In this document: positions 7,388 to 14,773 of the stretch, piece by piece
Position numbering within the stretch: the stretch's first letter is position 1
How the letters are laid out: each line of letters opens with the position of its first letter
From: Streptomyces antarcticus
GTDB lineage: Bacteria > Actinomycetota > Actinomycetes > Streptomycetales > Streptomycetaceae
NCBI RefSeq assembly: GCF_026627255.1
Contig: NZ_JAPNLM010000049.1
Coordinates: forward strand, 1 to 33,246
Direction of reading: 5' to 3'
DNA length: 33,246 nt
Notes under the pieces: model-generated
What the model was told of the DNA's origin: nothing
What the model saw: the letters and a program-made list of their open reading frames with translations, nothing else
Databases searched by the model: none
Position numbers and translations under genes: made by a program

Positions 7388-8209
7388 CTACGCGGCGAAG
7401 AGGTCGAACGTCGAGGTGCGCCGCGGTCCGGCGAGGACGTCCAGTGCGGGGTCGACGGCGAGCATGGCCTGGTGGAGGCGCTGGAGCTGGGGCGAGGGCT
7501 CCACGCCGAGGTCTTCTATGAGGCGGGCTCTGAGTCTGCGGTAGACGTCCAGGGCGCCGGCCTGGCGTCCGGCACGGTAGAGGGCCACCATGATCTGTGA
7601 GTGGAGGCCCTCGTGCTGGGGGTGGCGGGCCGTCAGGTCGGCGAGTTCGGCCAGGAGTTCGCTGTGCCGGCCCAGCCGCAGATCGGCGTCGATGCGCCGC
7701 TCGACCGTCACCAGGCGGCTTTCCTGCAGCCGCATCACCTCGATGTCCAGGATCGGCCCGACCCGTACGTCGACCAGCGCCGGGCCCCGCCACAGGTCCA
7801 GCGCGGCGCGGAGGCGGTCGGCGCAGACCTGGCTGTCGCCCGTCTCGAAGGCGGCCTGGCCCTCGCGCACCAGGCGCTCGTAGTCGTGTACGTCGACGCT
7901 GTCCTCGGTGATCTGCAGCAGGTAGCCGCCGTGCCGGGTGGCGAGCACCTCCTTGGCGCCGCCGGGCGCGTCGGGCCCCATCGCGGTGCCCAGCCGGCGG
8001 CGCAGCTGGAGGATGTACGTCTGCAGGGTCGTCAGCGCGCTCTGCGGCGGCTGCGTCCCCCAGATCTCCTCCATGAGGGTGGGCACCGGCATGACACGAC
8101 CGGGATAGAGCGCGAGCAGCGACAGCACCTGCCTCGGCTTGCCCGCGGTCGGGACAATGGACCCCCCGTTGACCTCGGCGCTCAACGGACCCAGCACCCG
8201 AATCCTCAT
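7388..8209 (-). CDS. SARP-family activator 1
   Basis: This 273-residue Streptomyces antibiotic regulatory protein has an OmpR-type winged helix at about residues 1-100 (MRIRVLGPLSAEV, ALTTLQTYILQLRRRLG) and a bacterial transcriptional activation domain at about 105-250 (DVHDYERLVREGQAAFETGD, GALDVYRRLRARLIEDLGVEPSP). Length and order match small SARPs such as ActII-ORF4 and DnrI, which activate type II PKS genes. GGAGGAG lies just before the ATG. No TTA codon was seen. Its likely sites are the TCGAGCG-type heptamer arrays before the aromatase/cyclase, the carboxylase and the A-like gene; that pairing is inference from position and similarity to known sites. Confidence 0.93.
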   Translation of the reverse strand: MRIRVLGPLSAEVNGGSIVPTAGKPRQVLSLLALYPGRVMPVPTLMEEIWGTQPPQSALTTLQTYILQLRRRLGTAMGPDAPGGAKEVLATRHGGYLLQITEDSVDVHDYERLVREGQAAFETGDSQVCADRLRAALDLWRGPALVDVRVGPILDIEVMRLQESRLVTVERRIDADLRLGRHSELLAELADLTARHPQHEGLHSQIMVALYRAGRQAGALDVYRRLRARLIEDLGVEPSPQLQRLHQAMLAVDPALDVLAGPRRTSTFDLFAA

Positions 8210-8552
8210 GGTCTCCTCCGTACTCGTCGAGTCCCCTGGCTCTTTTTCTCAGATGGCCAGGGAACCGCCCCCGTTGCGGGCACGCTAGCCGGGGTGGACG
8301 GCACCCGGCCCCTTCCTGTAGCGGGCCTCAAGTCGCCTTCCAAGCAACGGTGTTGAGCAGGCCGCGGCGTACGGATCACCCACGGGACGCGGCCGGGCAC
8401 GAGCGGGCGGACCCACGCACGGGCGGGCACCAGAACCCCGGCGGACACAGGCGGTACGGGCGGTACGGGCGAGGCAGGCGGGACGCGGTACGGGCGAGGC
8501 GGGCGGGACGCGGTACGGGCGTTGCACGATGCGGGCGATGCGGGCGGTACGG
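8210..8552. other. Intergenic region upstream of SARP 1
   Basis: No gene is supported. ACTCGTCGAGT (8222-8232) is an 11-bp palindrome just before the SARP 1 ribosome-binding site. CCCTGGC/GCCAGGG (8234-8240 and 8256-8262) form a 7-bp stem around an AT-rich loop in the leader. TTGAGCA near 8353 matches a heptamer in the carboxylase operator, but no phased partner is clear. At 8461-8521 a 25-bp unit, beginning CGGTACGGGCGAGG, is repeated about 2.4 times immediately downstream of the secreted-peptide gene. Confidence 0.5.
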
Positions 8553-8747
8553 CTACGGCCAGTCGATACGGCCCGCGGCCGGGGCGCCCGCGGGGCCGGC
8601 GTACGGGCCGGCGGCCGGGGCCGAGGCCGGGGCCACCGGCCAGTCGATGGAGCCGCCGCCGCCGTCGGCGGCGGCCACGCCGCCCGCGGTCAGGACGGCG
8701 GCCGTGGCGAGAGCGGCGGTGGCGACGACGCGGGCGATGTTCCTCAT
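8553..8747 (-). CDS. 64-residue secreted peptide with two IDWP motifs
   Basis: This small gene has a strong ribosome-binding site (GGAGGGG, five bases before the ATG) and encodes a typical Sec signal peptide: MRNIAR, a hydrophobic Ala/Val/Leu core at residues 7-20, and an Ala-rich cleavage region (GVAAA before Asp28). The predicted mature part is about 37 residues, begins DGGGGSIDWP and ends GRIDWP at the stop, so the tetrapeptide IDWP occurs near both ends of a Gly/Ala/Pro spacer. No lipobox, Cys or known domain is seen. The peptide gene at 985-1116 ends the same way. It is divergent from the aminotransferase-like gene, with nine TTGCC half-sites between. A secreted signal is the leading idea; a small surface or antimicrobial peptide is possible. 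Confidence 0.75.
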   Translation of the reverse strand: MRNIARVVATAALATAAVLTAGGVAAADGGGGSIDWPVAPASAPAAGPYAGPAGAPAAGRIDWP

Positions 8748-8780
8748 GGTGACCCCTCCAGAGCAATTGCTTGATTCTGC

Positions 8781-9061
8781 TTGGCAAGTCTTCTGCCAAG
8801 AAGATTGGCAACACCCGCTGGGGATTTGCTCGTCAATCACTGGAGAAATACTGGAGCACGGCAGAGAATTACCCCGGAACACACCACCGACCACCCCGGC
8901 CGTCCCCTTCCAACTGCCCTGACCTGCACACACCGTGATGTGACAGAAGCCGTTCCCGGACTTGCCGGAATGTGCCAAGAGCCCTCGGCTGGAGTTTCAC
9001 CGGAGCGGGCATTGCCAAGCCGCCACGGGGTGGGCAATGTATTGCCAAGTGATATGGCAAC
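8781..9061. promoter_or_regulatory. Cluster of nine TTGCC half-sites between divergent genes
   Basis: Half-sites of form TTGCC(A), on either strand, start near 8781, 8795, 8806, 8961, 8972, 9011, 9032, 9041 and 9054. GGCAATGTATTGCC at 9033-9046 is a 6-2-6 palindrome with the geometry of the one at 1257-1270. TGCCAA and TGGCAA-type arms also pair as TGCCAA-5-TTGGCA (8795-8811) and TTGCCA-7-TGGCAA (9042-9060). On the minus strand TTCTTG and CAGAAT, 17 bp apart, may be the peptide promoter. The whole gap 8748-9116 has no gene. The likely binder is the XRE-TPR regulator. Confidence 0.55.
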
Positions 9062-9116
9062 ACCTGGGACAACGGGGTCGTGGACGTGCCGCGGCCGACA
9101 GCGGGGGAGGCCCCTC

Positions 9117-10376
9117 ATGAACGCGCCGACACACCACGGACAGCGAACGGCCCACCTGGACGCCGCGGGAACCGGCCCGATGCCGGACGCCGTACGCGCC
9201 GTGCTCGCCGACTGCACCGCCCGCGACGACCGCTTCGGAGCCCGCGCCCTCGACGAGCACCTCGCCGCGGGCCCCGGCCCCGGGATCCGCCAACGCCTCG
9301 GCCGCCTCCTGGGCGTACCGGCCCGCGACACCCTCCCGGTCACCGGCGCGGCCGACGCCTTCGACGCCTTCCTCGCCCGCCTGGACCCCGGCCCCCGCGA
9401 CCGGATCTGGACCACCCCCCACGAGGGCGTCGCCCAGCTGACCTCCCTGCACGCCCTGCGCGACCGCACCCGCTGCCGCCTGGACGTCGTCCCGCTGCGC
9501 CCCGACGGCGACCTCGACCTGGACTGGATGCGCGCCCACATCGGCCCCGACGTCGCCCTCGTCAGCGCCGTCCACGTCTCCGCCGCCTGCGGAACCGCCA
9601 ACCCGGTCCACGAGATCGGACGCATCCTCGCCCCCCACCGCGCCCGCTACGCCGTCGACGCCTCCCACTCCGCCGGCCAGCTCCCCCTCGACGCCGCCCG
9701 CATCGGCTGCGACCTGCTCACCGCGGACGGCTGGAGGTTCCTGCGCGGCCCGCAGGACACCGGATTCGCCTACACCCGCCCCGGAGCCCGGGACACCAGT
9801 CCCACCAGCCCGGGCGGCCCCGGCGCGCACGCCCGCCCCGCACCCGGGCAGCCGCCCGTACCGGCGCCCGCCGCCGTCGCCGCGCTGAACACCGCCCTGG
9901 CCCACCACGCCGCCGCCCCCCCGCCCCTCCAGGACCTCCTGCCGCGGCTGCGCGCCGTCCTGGAGCGGACCCCGGGCGTCGAACTCCTCCCGGCGGGCCG
10001 CGACCGGGCCGGCATCCTGGCCTTCCGCCACCACGAGGTCCCCGCCGCCCGCCTGCGCCGCGCCCTGGCCCGCCACGGCGCCGTCCTCGCCAAGACCGTC
10101 GCGCAGGAGCACCCGCTCCACCCGGCAGCCGCCGGCGGCGCCCCCGCCGTCCGCGCGTCCGTCCACCGCGGCACCACCGCACAGGACATCGACCACTTCG
10201 CACGGGCCCTGCGGGACGCCCTCCGCGAAGAACGGCACACCCCCACCGTCCCCGCCCCGGCTCCGGTCGCGGCCCCCGCCGCGGCGGCCGGGGGCGCCGG
10301 CGGCCGCGGGCGGCCGTCCCCGTACGCCGGGCGGACGGTCCGGCGCGGACACCTCACCCTGCACAGCGCGACCTGA
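9117..10376 (+). CDS. Class V aminotransferase-like protein lacking the PLP lysine
   Basis: This 419-residue fold-type I protein is close in pattern to EgtE/isopenicillin epimerase-like class V enzymes. It shows SAVHVSAACGTANPV, then YAVDASHSAG with the Asp that contacts the PLP pyridine nitrogen, then LTADGWRFLRGPQDTGFAY. In relatives the last motif is GRKFLRGPRGTGF, with Lys forming the PLP aldimine. Here that position is Arg207, codon AGG, one transition from the Lys codon AAG and a rare Arg codon in such GC-rich DNA. Normal aminotransferase or lyase chemistry is not expected. The C-terminal 45 residues are Ala/Pro/Gly-rich. GGGGGAGG precedes the ATG by six bases. The TTGCC cluster upstream suggests control by the XRE-TPR regulator. 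Confidence 0.75.
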   Translation: MNAPTHHGQRTAHLDAAGTGPMPDAVRAVLADCTARDDRFGARALDEHLAAGPGPGIRQRLGRLLGVPARDTLPVTGAADAFDAFLARLDPGPRDRIWTTPHEGVAQLTSLHALRDRTRCRLDVVPLRPDGDLDLDWMRAHIGPDVALVSAVHVSAACGTANPVHEIGRILAPHRARYAVDASHSAGQLPLDAARIGCDLLTADGWRFLRGPQDTGFAYTRPGARDTSPTSPGGPGAHARPAPGQPPVPAPAAVAALNTALAHHAAAPPPLQDLLPRLRAVLERTPGVELLPAGRDRAGILAFRHHEVPAARLRRALARHGAVLAKTVAQEHPLHPAAAGGAPAVRASVHRGTTAQDIDHFARALRDALREERHTPTVPAPAPVAAPAAAAGGAGGRGRPSPYAGRTVRRGHLTLHSAT

Positions 10377-10475
10377 GGGCGCCCGCCCGCACGCGCGCCC
10401 CCGCCCGACCCCGGACCGCCCGACCCCGGACCACCGGATCACCCGCCGCCGACCGCGGGCCGCCCAACCCCCGTC

Positions 10476-10529
10476 TCATGCGGGGCTCGAGCGGACTTCC
10501 ACGATGTCTTGAGCACCGCGCGCGACGGT
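10476..10529 (+). promoter_or_regulatory. Four-unit SARP operator and -10 before the carboxylase
   Basis: TCATGCG (10476), TCGAGCG (10487), TCCACGA (10498) and TTGAGCA (10509) are spaced exactly 11 bp apart. GACGGT begins at 10524, eight bases after the last unit, as expected for a SARP-dependent -10. TCGAGCG is the classic DnrI/ActII-ORF4-type heptamer, pointing to SARP 1. The rest of 10377-10475 shows nothing I can support. Confidence 0.65.
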
Positions 10530-10562
10530 GGCCGGATCCGGCCCCAGACCTGGAGGAGCCAC

Positions 10563-12137
10563 ATGACCACGAGCGAAGCGCCACCCCTGCCGGCCGCGGA
10601 CCGCGCGGCCGAACTGGCCGGCATCAAAGCCCTGGCGCTGGCCGGCCCCGACGCGCGGGCCACCGAACGCCAGCACGCCAAGGGCAAGCTCACCGCCCGC
10701 GAGCGGATCGCCCTGCTGCTCGACCCGGACTCGTTCCACGAGATCGAGACCCTGCGCCGGCACCGCGCGACCGGCCTGGGACTGGAGGACAAACGCCCCT
10801 ACACCGACGGGGTGATCACCGGATGGGGCACCGTCGAGGGCCGCACCGTCTTCGTCTACGCCCACGACTTCCGCATCTTCGGCGGAGCCCTCGGCGAGGC
10901 CCACGCCGAGAAGATCCACAAGGTGATGGACCTGGCCGAGTCGACCGGCGCCCCGCTGGTCTCCCTCAACGACGGGGCCGGCGCCCGCATCCAGGAGGGC
11001 GTCTCCGCGCTGGCCGGCTACGGCGGCATCTTCCAGCGCAACACCCGCGCCTCCGGCGTCATCCCGCAGATCAGCGTGATGGTCGGCCCCTGCGCGGGCG
11101 GCGCGGCCTACTCCCCGGCCCTGACCGACTTCGTGTTCATGGTCCGCGGCACCTCGCAGATGTTCATCACCGGCCCCGACGTCGTCAAGGCCGTCACCGG
11201 CGAGGAGATCACCCACAACGGCCTCGGCGGCGCCGACGTCCACGCCGCGGTCTCCGGCGTGGCAGCCTTCGCCTACGACGACGAGCCGAGCTGCCTGGAA
11301 GACGTACGGCACCTGCTCTCGCTGCTGCCCTCCAACAACCGTGAGACCCCGCCGCGCGAACACGGCGGCGACCGGCCCGACCGGCGCACCGACGCACTGT
11401 CGCGGACCGTCCCCGCCAACCCCCAGCAGGCCTACGACATCCGCAGCGTCATCGAGGAAGTCGTCGACGACGGCGACTACTTCGAGATCCAGCCCGCCTG
11501 GGCGACCAACGTGGTGTGCGCGCTGGCCCGGATGGACGGCCACGTCACCGGCTTCGTCGCCAACCAGCCCGCCAGCCTCGCCGGGGTCCTGGACATCCAC
11601 GCGAGCGAGAAGGCGGCCCGCTTCGTCCAGTTCTGCGACGCCTTCAACATCCCCCTGGTCACCCTCGTCGACGTCCCCGGCTTCCTGCCCGGCGTCGACC
11701 AGGAACACAACGGCATCATCCGCCACGGCGCCAAACTGCTCTACGCCTACTGCAACGCCACCGTCCCGCGGATCTCCCTCGTCCTGCGCAAGGCCTACGG
11801 CGGCGCGTACATCGTCATGGACTCCCGCTCCATCGGCGCCGACCTCGCACTGGCCTGGCCCACCAACGAGATCGCCGTCATGGGCGCCGAGGGCGCCGCG
11901 AACGTCATCTTCCGCCGCGAGATCGCCGCCGCCGCCGACCCCGACGCGATGCGCGCACAGAAGATCAAGGAGTACACGGCCGAGCTCATGCACCCCTACT
12001 ACGCCGCCGAACGCGGCCTCGTCGACGACGTCATCGACCCCGCCGAAACCCGCTCGGTCCTCATCCGCTCGCTCGACATGCTCCGCCCCAAGTACGCCGA
12101 CCTGCCGTCGCGCAAGCACGGCAACCCGCCCGTATGA
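10563..12137 (+). CDS. accB/pccB-like: Acyl-CoA carboxylase carboxyltransferase beta subunit
   Basis: This 524-residue carboxyltransferase is the beta subunit of a biotin-dependent acyl-CoA carboxylase, which makes malonyl-CoA or methylmalonyl-CoA. Both crotonase-like halves are present, with acyl-CoA and carboxybiotin motifs (NDGAGARIQEGV, GPCAGGAAYSPA, VDVPGFLPG, KAYGGAYIVMDS). Ile417 in GGAYIVM appears to align with position 422 of the S. coelicolor enzymes, where Ile accompanies use of acetyl-CoA and Asp favours propionyl-CoA. A malonyl-CoA supply for the polyketide is therefore likely. No biotinylated alpha subunit is in the window; a housekeeping one presumably serves. GGAGGAG lies before the ATG. 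The epsilon subunit overlaps by ATGA, and a SARP array lies upstream. Confidence 0.93.
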   Translation: MTTSEAPPLPAADRAAELAGIKALALAGPDARATERQHAKGKLTARERIALLLDPDSFHEIETLRRHRATGLGLEDKRPYTDGVITGWGTVEGRTVFVYAHDFRIFGGALGEAHAEKIHKVMDLAESTGAPLVSLNDGAGARIQEGVSALAGYGGIFQRNTRASGVIPQISVMVGPCAGGAAYSPALTDFVFMVRGTSQMFITGPDVVKAVTGEEITHNGLGGADVHAAVSGVAAFAYDDEPSCLEDVRHLLSLLPSNNRETPPREHGGDRPDRRTDALSRTVPANPQQAYDIRSVIEEVVDDGDYFEIQPAWATNVVCALARMDGHVTGFVANQPASLAGVLDIHASEKAARFVQFCDAFNIPLVTLVDVPGFLPGVDQEHNGIIRHGAKLLYAYCNATVPRISLVLRKAYGGAYIVMDSRSIGADLALAWPTNEIAVMGAEGAANVIFRREIAAAADPDAMRAQKIKEYTAELMHPYYAAERGLVDDVIDPAETRSVLIRSLDMLRPKYADLPSRKHGNPPV

Positions 12138-12550
12138 GCACCACCGCCGCGCCACCAACCGCGGCAGCACCCGCAACCACGCCCGGAACCACGCCCGCAA
12201 CCACGCCCGCAACCGCGGGCGGAACCGCGGCAGCACTCGCGCCGGCAACCGCGCCGGCAACCGCGCCGGCAACCGCGCCGGCAACCGCGCCGGCAACCGC
12301 GCCGGCAACCGCGCCGGCACCCGCGGGCGGGGCAGCGGGGGACACGCCGGTCCCCGGGCCGCCGCCGCACTGGAAGATCACCCGGGGCCGGCCCGACGCC
12401 GCGGAGACCGCCGCCCTCCTGACGGTCCTGACCGCCGTGCTCGCCGAACCCCCGGCCCCGCCCCCGACCCCGCGCACCGCACCCTCCGCCTGGGACCGCG
12501 CCCCCGCCGCCCCCCGGCCCCGCCGCCCCGGATCCTGGCGCGGCCGCTGA
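12134..12550 (+). CDS. accE/pccE-like: Acyl-CoA carboxylase epsilon subunit with repeat-rich N-terminus
   Basis: The start overlaps the beta-subunit stop as ATGA. The last 65 or so residues of this 138-residue protein carry the epsilon signature: WKITRGRPDAAETAALLTVL, then SAWDRA and a final PGSWRGR. Epsilon subunits are small actinobacterial proteins that bind the beta subunit and raise activity. The first 70 residues are an Ala/Pro/Thr-rich extension made of APAT repeats, longer than in most family members; Pro/Ala-rich N-termini are tolerated in this family. Confidence 0.88.
   Translation: MSTTAAPPTAAAPATTPGTTPATTPATAGGTAAALAPATAPATAPATAPATAPATAPATAPAPAGGAAGDTPVPGPPPHWKITRGRPDAAETAALLTVLTAVLAEPPAPPPTPRTAPSAWDRAPAAPRPRRPGSWRGR
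12241..12324 (+). repeat. 12-bp tandem repeat inside the epsilon-subunit gene
   Basis: Six perfect copies of GCCGGCAACCGC and a seventh with one change encode APAT repeats. The array keeps the reading frame, so length variation between strains is likely to be tolerated. The 184 bases after the gene (12551-12734) are C-rich and hold no gene I can support. Confidence 0.9.
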
Positions 12551-12734
12551 CCCGCCCCGCACGCCCCGCCCCGCACGCCCGCGCCCCCGCACGCCCCGCC
12601 GCGGACACCCCCGGCGGGGCACCGGCACGCCCGCCCCGCCGCCGCCCGCGCCGCCTCCATCCGCCTTCCGCCGCGCCCCGAGTGCCCCCCGGCACGCTCA
12701 GAGCGTCCTGGCGAGCGATGAAGGGATACGAGGA

Positions 12735-13541
12735 ATGACGGTGAAGGCGATCGACAAGGCCCCCGAGAGGCCCGTGGCACTGGTCACCGGCGCCACCAGC
12801 GGCATCGGCCTGGCCGTCGCCCGCGACCTGGGCGCCCGCGGGCACCGGGTGTTCCTGTGCGCCCGCACCGAGACCGCGGTCAAACAGACCGTGGCCGACC
12901 TGCAGGCCGAGGGCTTCAGCGTGGAGGGCGCCGCCGCCGACGTACGCGACGCGGCCGCCGTGCGGGCCCTGGTCGCCGCAGCCGTCGCAGCGTACGGAGA
13001 GCCCGTCAGCATCCTGGTCAACAACGCCGGCCGCAGCGGCGGCGGGGCCACCGCCGGCATCACCGACGAACTGTGGGACGACGTCATCGACACCAACCTC
13101 AACAGCGTCTTCCGCCTCACCCGCGAAGTCCTCAACAACGGCGGCCTGGGCTCCGAGCCGTGGGGCCGCATCATCAACATCGCCTCCACCGCGGGCAAGC
13201 AGGGCGTCCTGCTCGGCGCCCCCTACTCCGCCTCCAAACACGCCGTGATCGGCTTCACCAGGGCCCTCGGCAAGGAACTCGCCCCCACCGGCACCACCGT
13301 CAACGCCGTCTGCCCCGGCTACGTGGAAACCCCCATGGCCGCCCGCGTCCGCAGCGGCTACGCACAGATGTGGGACACCACCGAGGAGTACGTACAGGAG
13401 CAGTTCGAGGCGAAGATACCCCTGGGCCGCTACTCCACCTCCGAGGAGGTCGCCGGCCTCGTCGGCTACCTCACCACCGACCTCGCCGCGTCCATCACCG
13501 CCCAGGCCCTCAACGTCTGCGGGGGCCTCGGCAACGCCTGA
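12735..13541 (+). CDS. Type II PKS C-9 ketoreductase (ActIII-like)
   Basis: This 268-residue short-chain dehydrogenase closely matches ActIII-type ketoreductases, which reduce the C-9 carbonyl of the nascent poly-beta-ketone using NADPH. It has GATSGIG for the cofactor, VNNAGRSGGG, Ser in NIASTAGKQG, and YSASK with the catalytic Tyr and Lys. The usual PGG loop that guides hydride stereochemistry is SGG, with Ser101 in place of Pro. AAGGG lies eight or nine bases before the ATG; GTG at 12741 is an alternative start with GAGGA better placed. With the didomain aromatase/cyclase it predicts a reduced, first-ring-aromatised polyketide. Confidence 0.93.
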   Translation: MTVKAIDKAPERPVALVTGATSGIGLAVARDLGARGHRVFLCARTETAVKQTVADLQAEGFSVEGAAADVRDAAAVRALVAAAVAAYGEPVSILVNNAGRSGGGATAGITDELWDDVIDTNLNSVFRLTREVLNNGGLGSEPWGRIINIASTAGKQGVLLGAPYSASKHAVIGFTRALGKELAPTGTTVNAVCPGYVETPMAARVRSGYAQMWDTTEEYVQEQFEAKIPLGRYSTSEEVAGLVGYLTTDLAASITAQALNVCGGLGNA

Positions 13542-13610
13542 ACCCCCCCGCCCGCACGGCAGTCCGCGCCCCACGGCACACACCCCGCCCGCACCCCGGC
13601 CCACAACAGG

Positions 13611-13667
13611 CCCGCGAAACGACCCGCACGGAGACGCGCCCGGGGAAGGGCCCGCGAAACGACCCGC
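13611..13667. repeat. 17-bp direct repeat downstream of the ketoreductase
   Basis: CCCGCGAAACGACCCGC occurs at 13611-13627 and again at 13651-13667, 40 bp apart, between the ketoreductase and the convergent A-like gene. No gene is supported in 13542-13719. Function is unknown; a termination or binding role cannot be distinguished. Confidence 0.6.
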
Positions 13668-13719
13668 GCGGGCGCCCGCGCGGAGGCGCCCGCGGAACGG
13701 ACACGAGAGGAGGGGCCCC

Positions 13720-14712
13720 TCACAGCACCGTCGCGGCCCCCGACACATCCCGCACCACGGCCCGCGGGGCGATCCCCGCGGACCGCCAGCCGCCCACCAC
13801 CCGCGCGTCCACCGGCTCGTCCGCCAGCAGGACGTGCCGCAGCGCCGGCAGGCTCCCCGGCCGCGCCGCCGCCGCCAGCCGCGCGAACGCCGACGGCAGC
13901 TGCGTCAGCACCGTCACCCGCCGCTCCGCCAGCAGCCGGGCGAATCCGCCCGCCTCGCCGGCCGTGTCCCGGTCCACCATCACCGCGCACCCGCCCGACA
14001 GCAGTGGACCCCACATCTCCCGCATGCCCAGGTCCAGGCTCAGCGAGTGGAAGCACGACCACACGTCCTGCGGCCCCACCCCCAGCACCGGCACACAGCC
14101 GTCCACCCACGACAGCACGTCCAGGTGGCTCACCGGCCGCACGGCCGCCGCCCGCCCCGGCGCACCGCCCTGAGGGAGCGCCAGGAACGCCGCCTGCGGC
14201 GCGATCTCCCGGCGCACCACCGCCTGCGGCCGCACCGCGATGACGAACCGGCCCGCCTTCGCCACCGGGATCTCATCACGCAGCAGCCCGCTGTCCGAGA
14301 CGACCATCCCGGCCCCCGCGTCACGCATCAAGAACTCCTGCAGCCCCGCGTTGTGCCCGGGCTCCAGCGGCAGCACCGCCGCACCCGCCCGCAGCACACC
14401 CACCACGGCCGCCGCCGCCTCACACGAGCGCAGCACCCGCACCGCGACCGCCCCGCCGGGACCACTGCGCCCCGACAGCCGCCGCGCGATGTCGTCCGCC
14501 AGCCACTCCAGTTCCAGATAGGTCGCCTGTCCCTCCGCGTCCCGGGCGGCGACCCGTCCCGGATGGCGCGCGGCCGACGCCGCGAAGCGGATGTCGATGC
14601 GGTGCCGGCGCGCCGGCCACCCGTCGGCCGGGTCGAGCCCGATCCCTCCGAGCAGACCGGCCACGTCGGCAGACAACTGGTCGAGCTCCGGATGGTCCGG
14701 AGTGGCGTTCAT
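13720..14712 (-). CDS. Truncated adenylation-domain-like protein without P-loop
   Basis: This 330-residue protein matches only the front part of an NRPS adenylation domain. Residues about 45-120 give the N-terminal fold, FHSLSLDLGMREMWGPLLSGG (A4 region) begins at residue 221, TQLPSAFARLAA follows, and it ends at an A5-like RDVSGAATVL. The A3 phosphate-binding TSGTTGKPK motif is replaced by a Pro/Gly/Ala stretch (residues 180-190). The whole back half (A6-A10, including the catalytic Lys domain) is absent, and the stop comes right after A5. Adenylation is not expected. GGAGG lies four bases before the ATG, and a seven-unit SARP-like operator lies upstream in the same direction, arguing for regulated expression of a functional non-catalytic protein over a random fragment. 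Confidence 0.7.
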   Translation of the reverse strand: MNATPDHPELDQLSADVAGLLGGIGLDPADGWPARRHRIDIRFAASAARHPGRVAARDAEGQATYLELEWLADDIARRLSGRSGPGGAVAVRVLRSCEAAAAVVGVLRAGAAVLPLEPGHNAGLQEFLMRDAGAGMVVSDSGLLRDEIPVAKAGRFVIAVRPQAVVRREIAPQAAFLALPQGGAPGRAAAVRPVSHLDVLSWVDGCVPVLGVGPQDVWSCFHSLSLDLGMREMWGPLLSGGCAVMVDRDTAGEAGGFARLLAERRVTVLTQLPSAFARLAAAARPGSLPALRHVLLADEPVDARVVGGWRSAGIAPRAVVRDVSGAATVL

Positions 14713-14773
14713 GCGGCCTCCAGCGAGAGGGTCGGTACTCCGGCGCCGATCGTGCCGCGCCCCGCCGGAGAAC

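Noticed and set aside
7388..8209. bldA-type TTA codon control of the SARP genes
   Set aside because: No in-frame TTA codon was found by eye in either SARP gene.
8351..8360. TTGAGCA near the SARP 1 gene as an autoregulatory SARP site
   Set aside because: It is a single unit with no 11-bp partner on either strand.
12698..12715. Possible SARP pair TCAGAGC and TGGCGAG before the ketoreductase gene
   Set aside because: Only two weak units, no close match to either heptamer class, and the implied -10 would fall on the ribosome-binding region.
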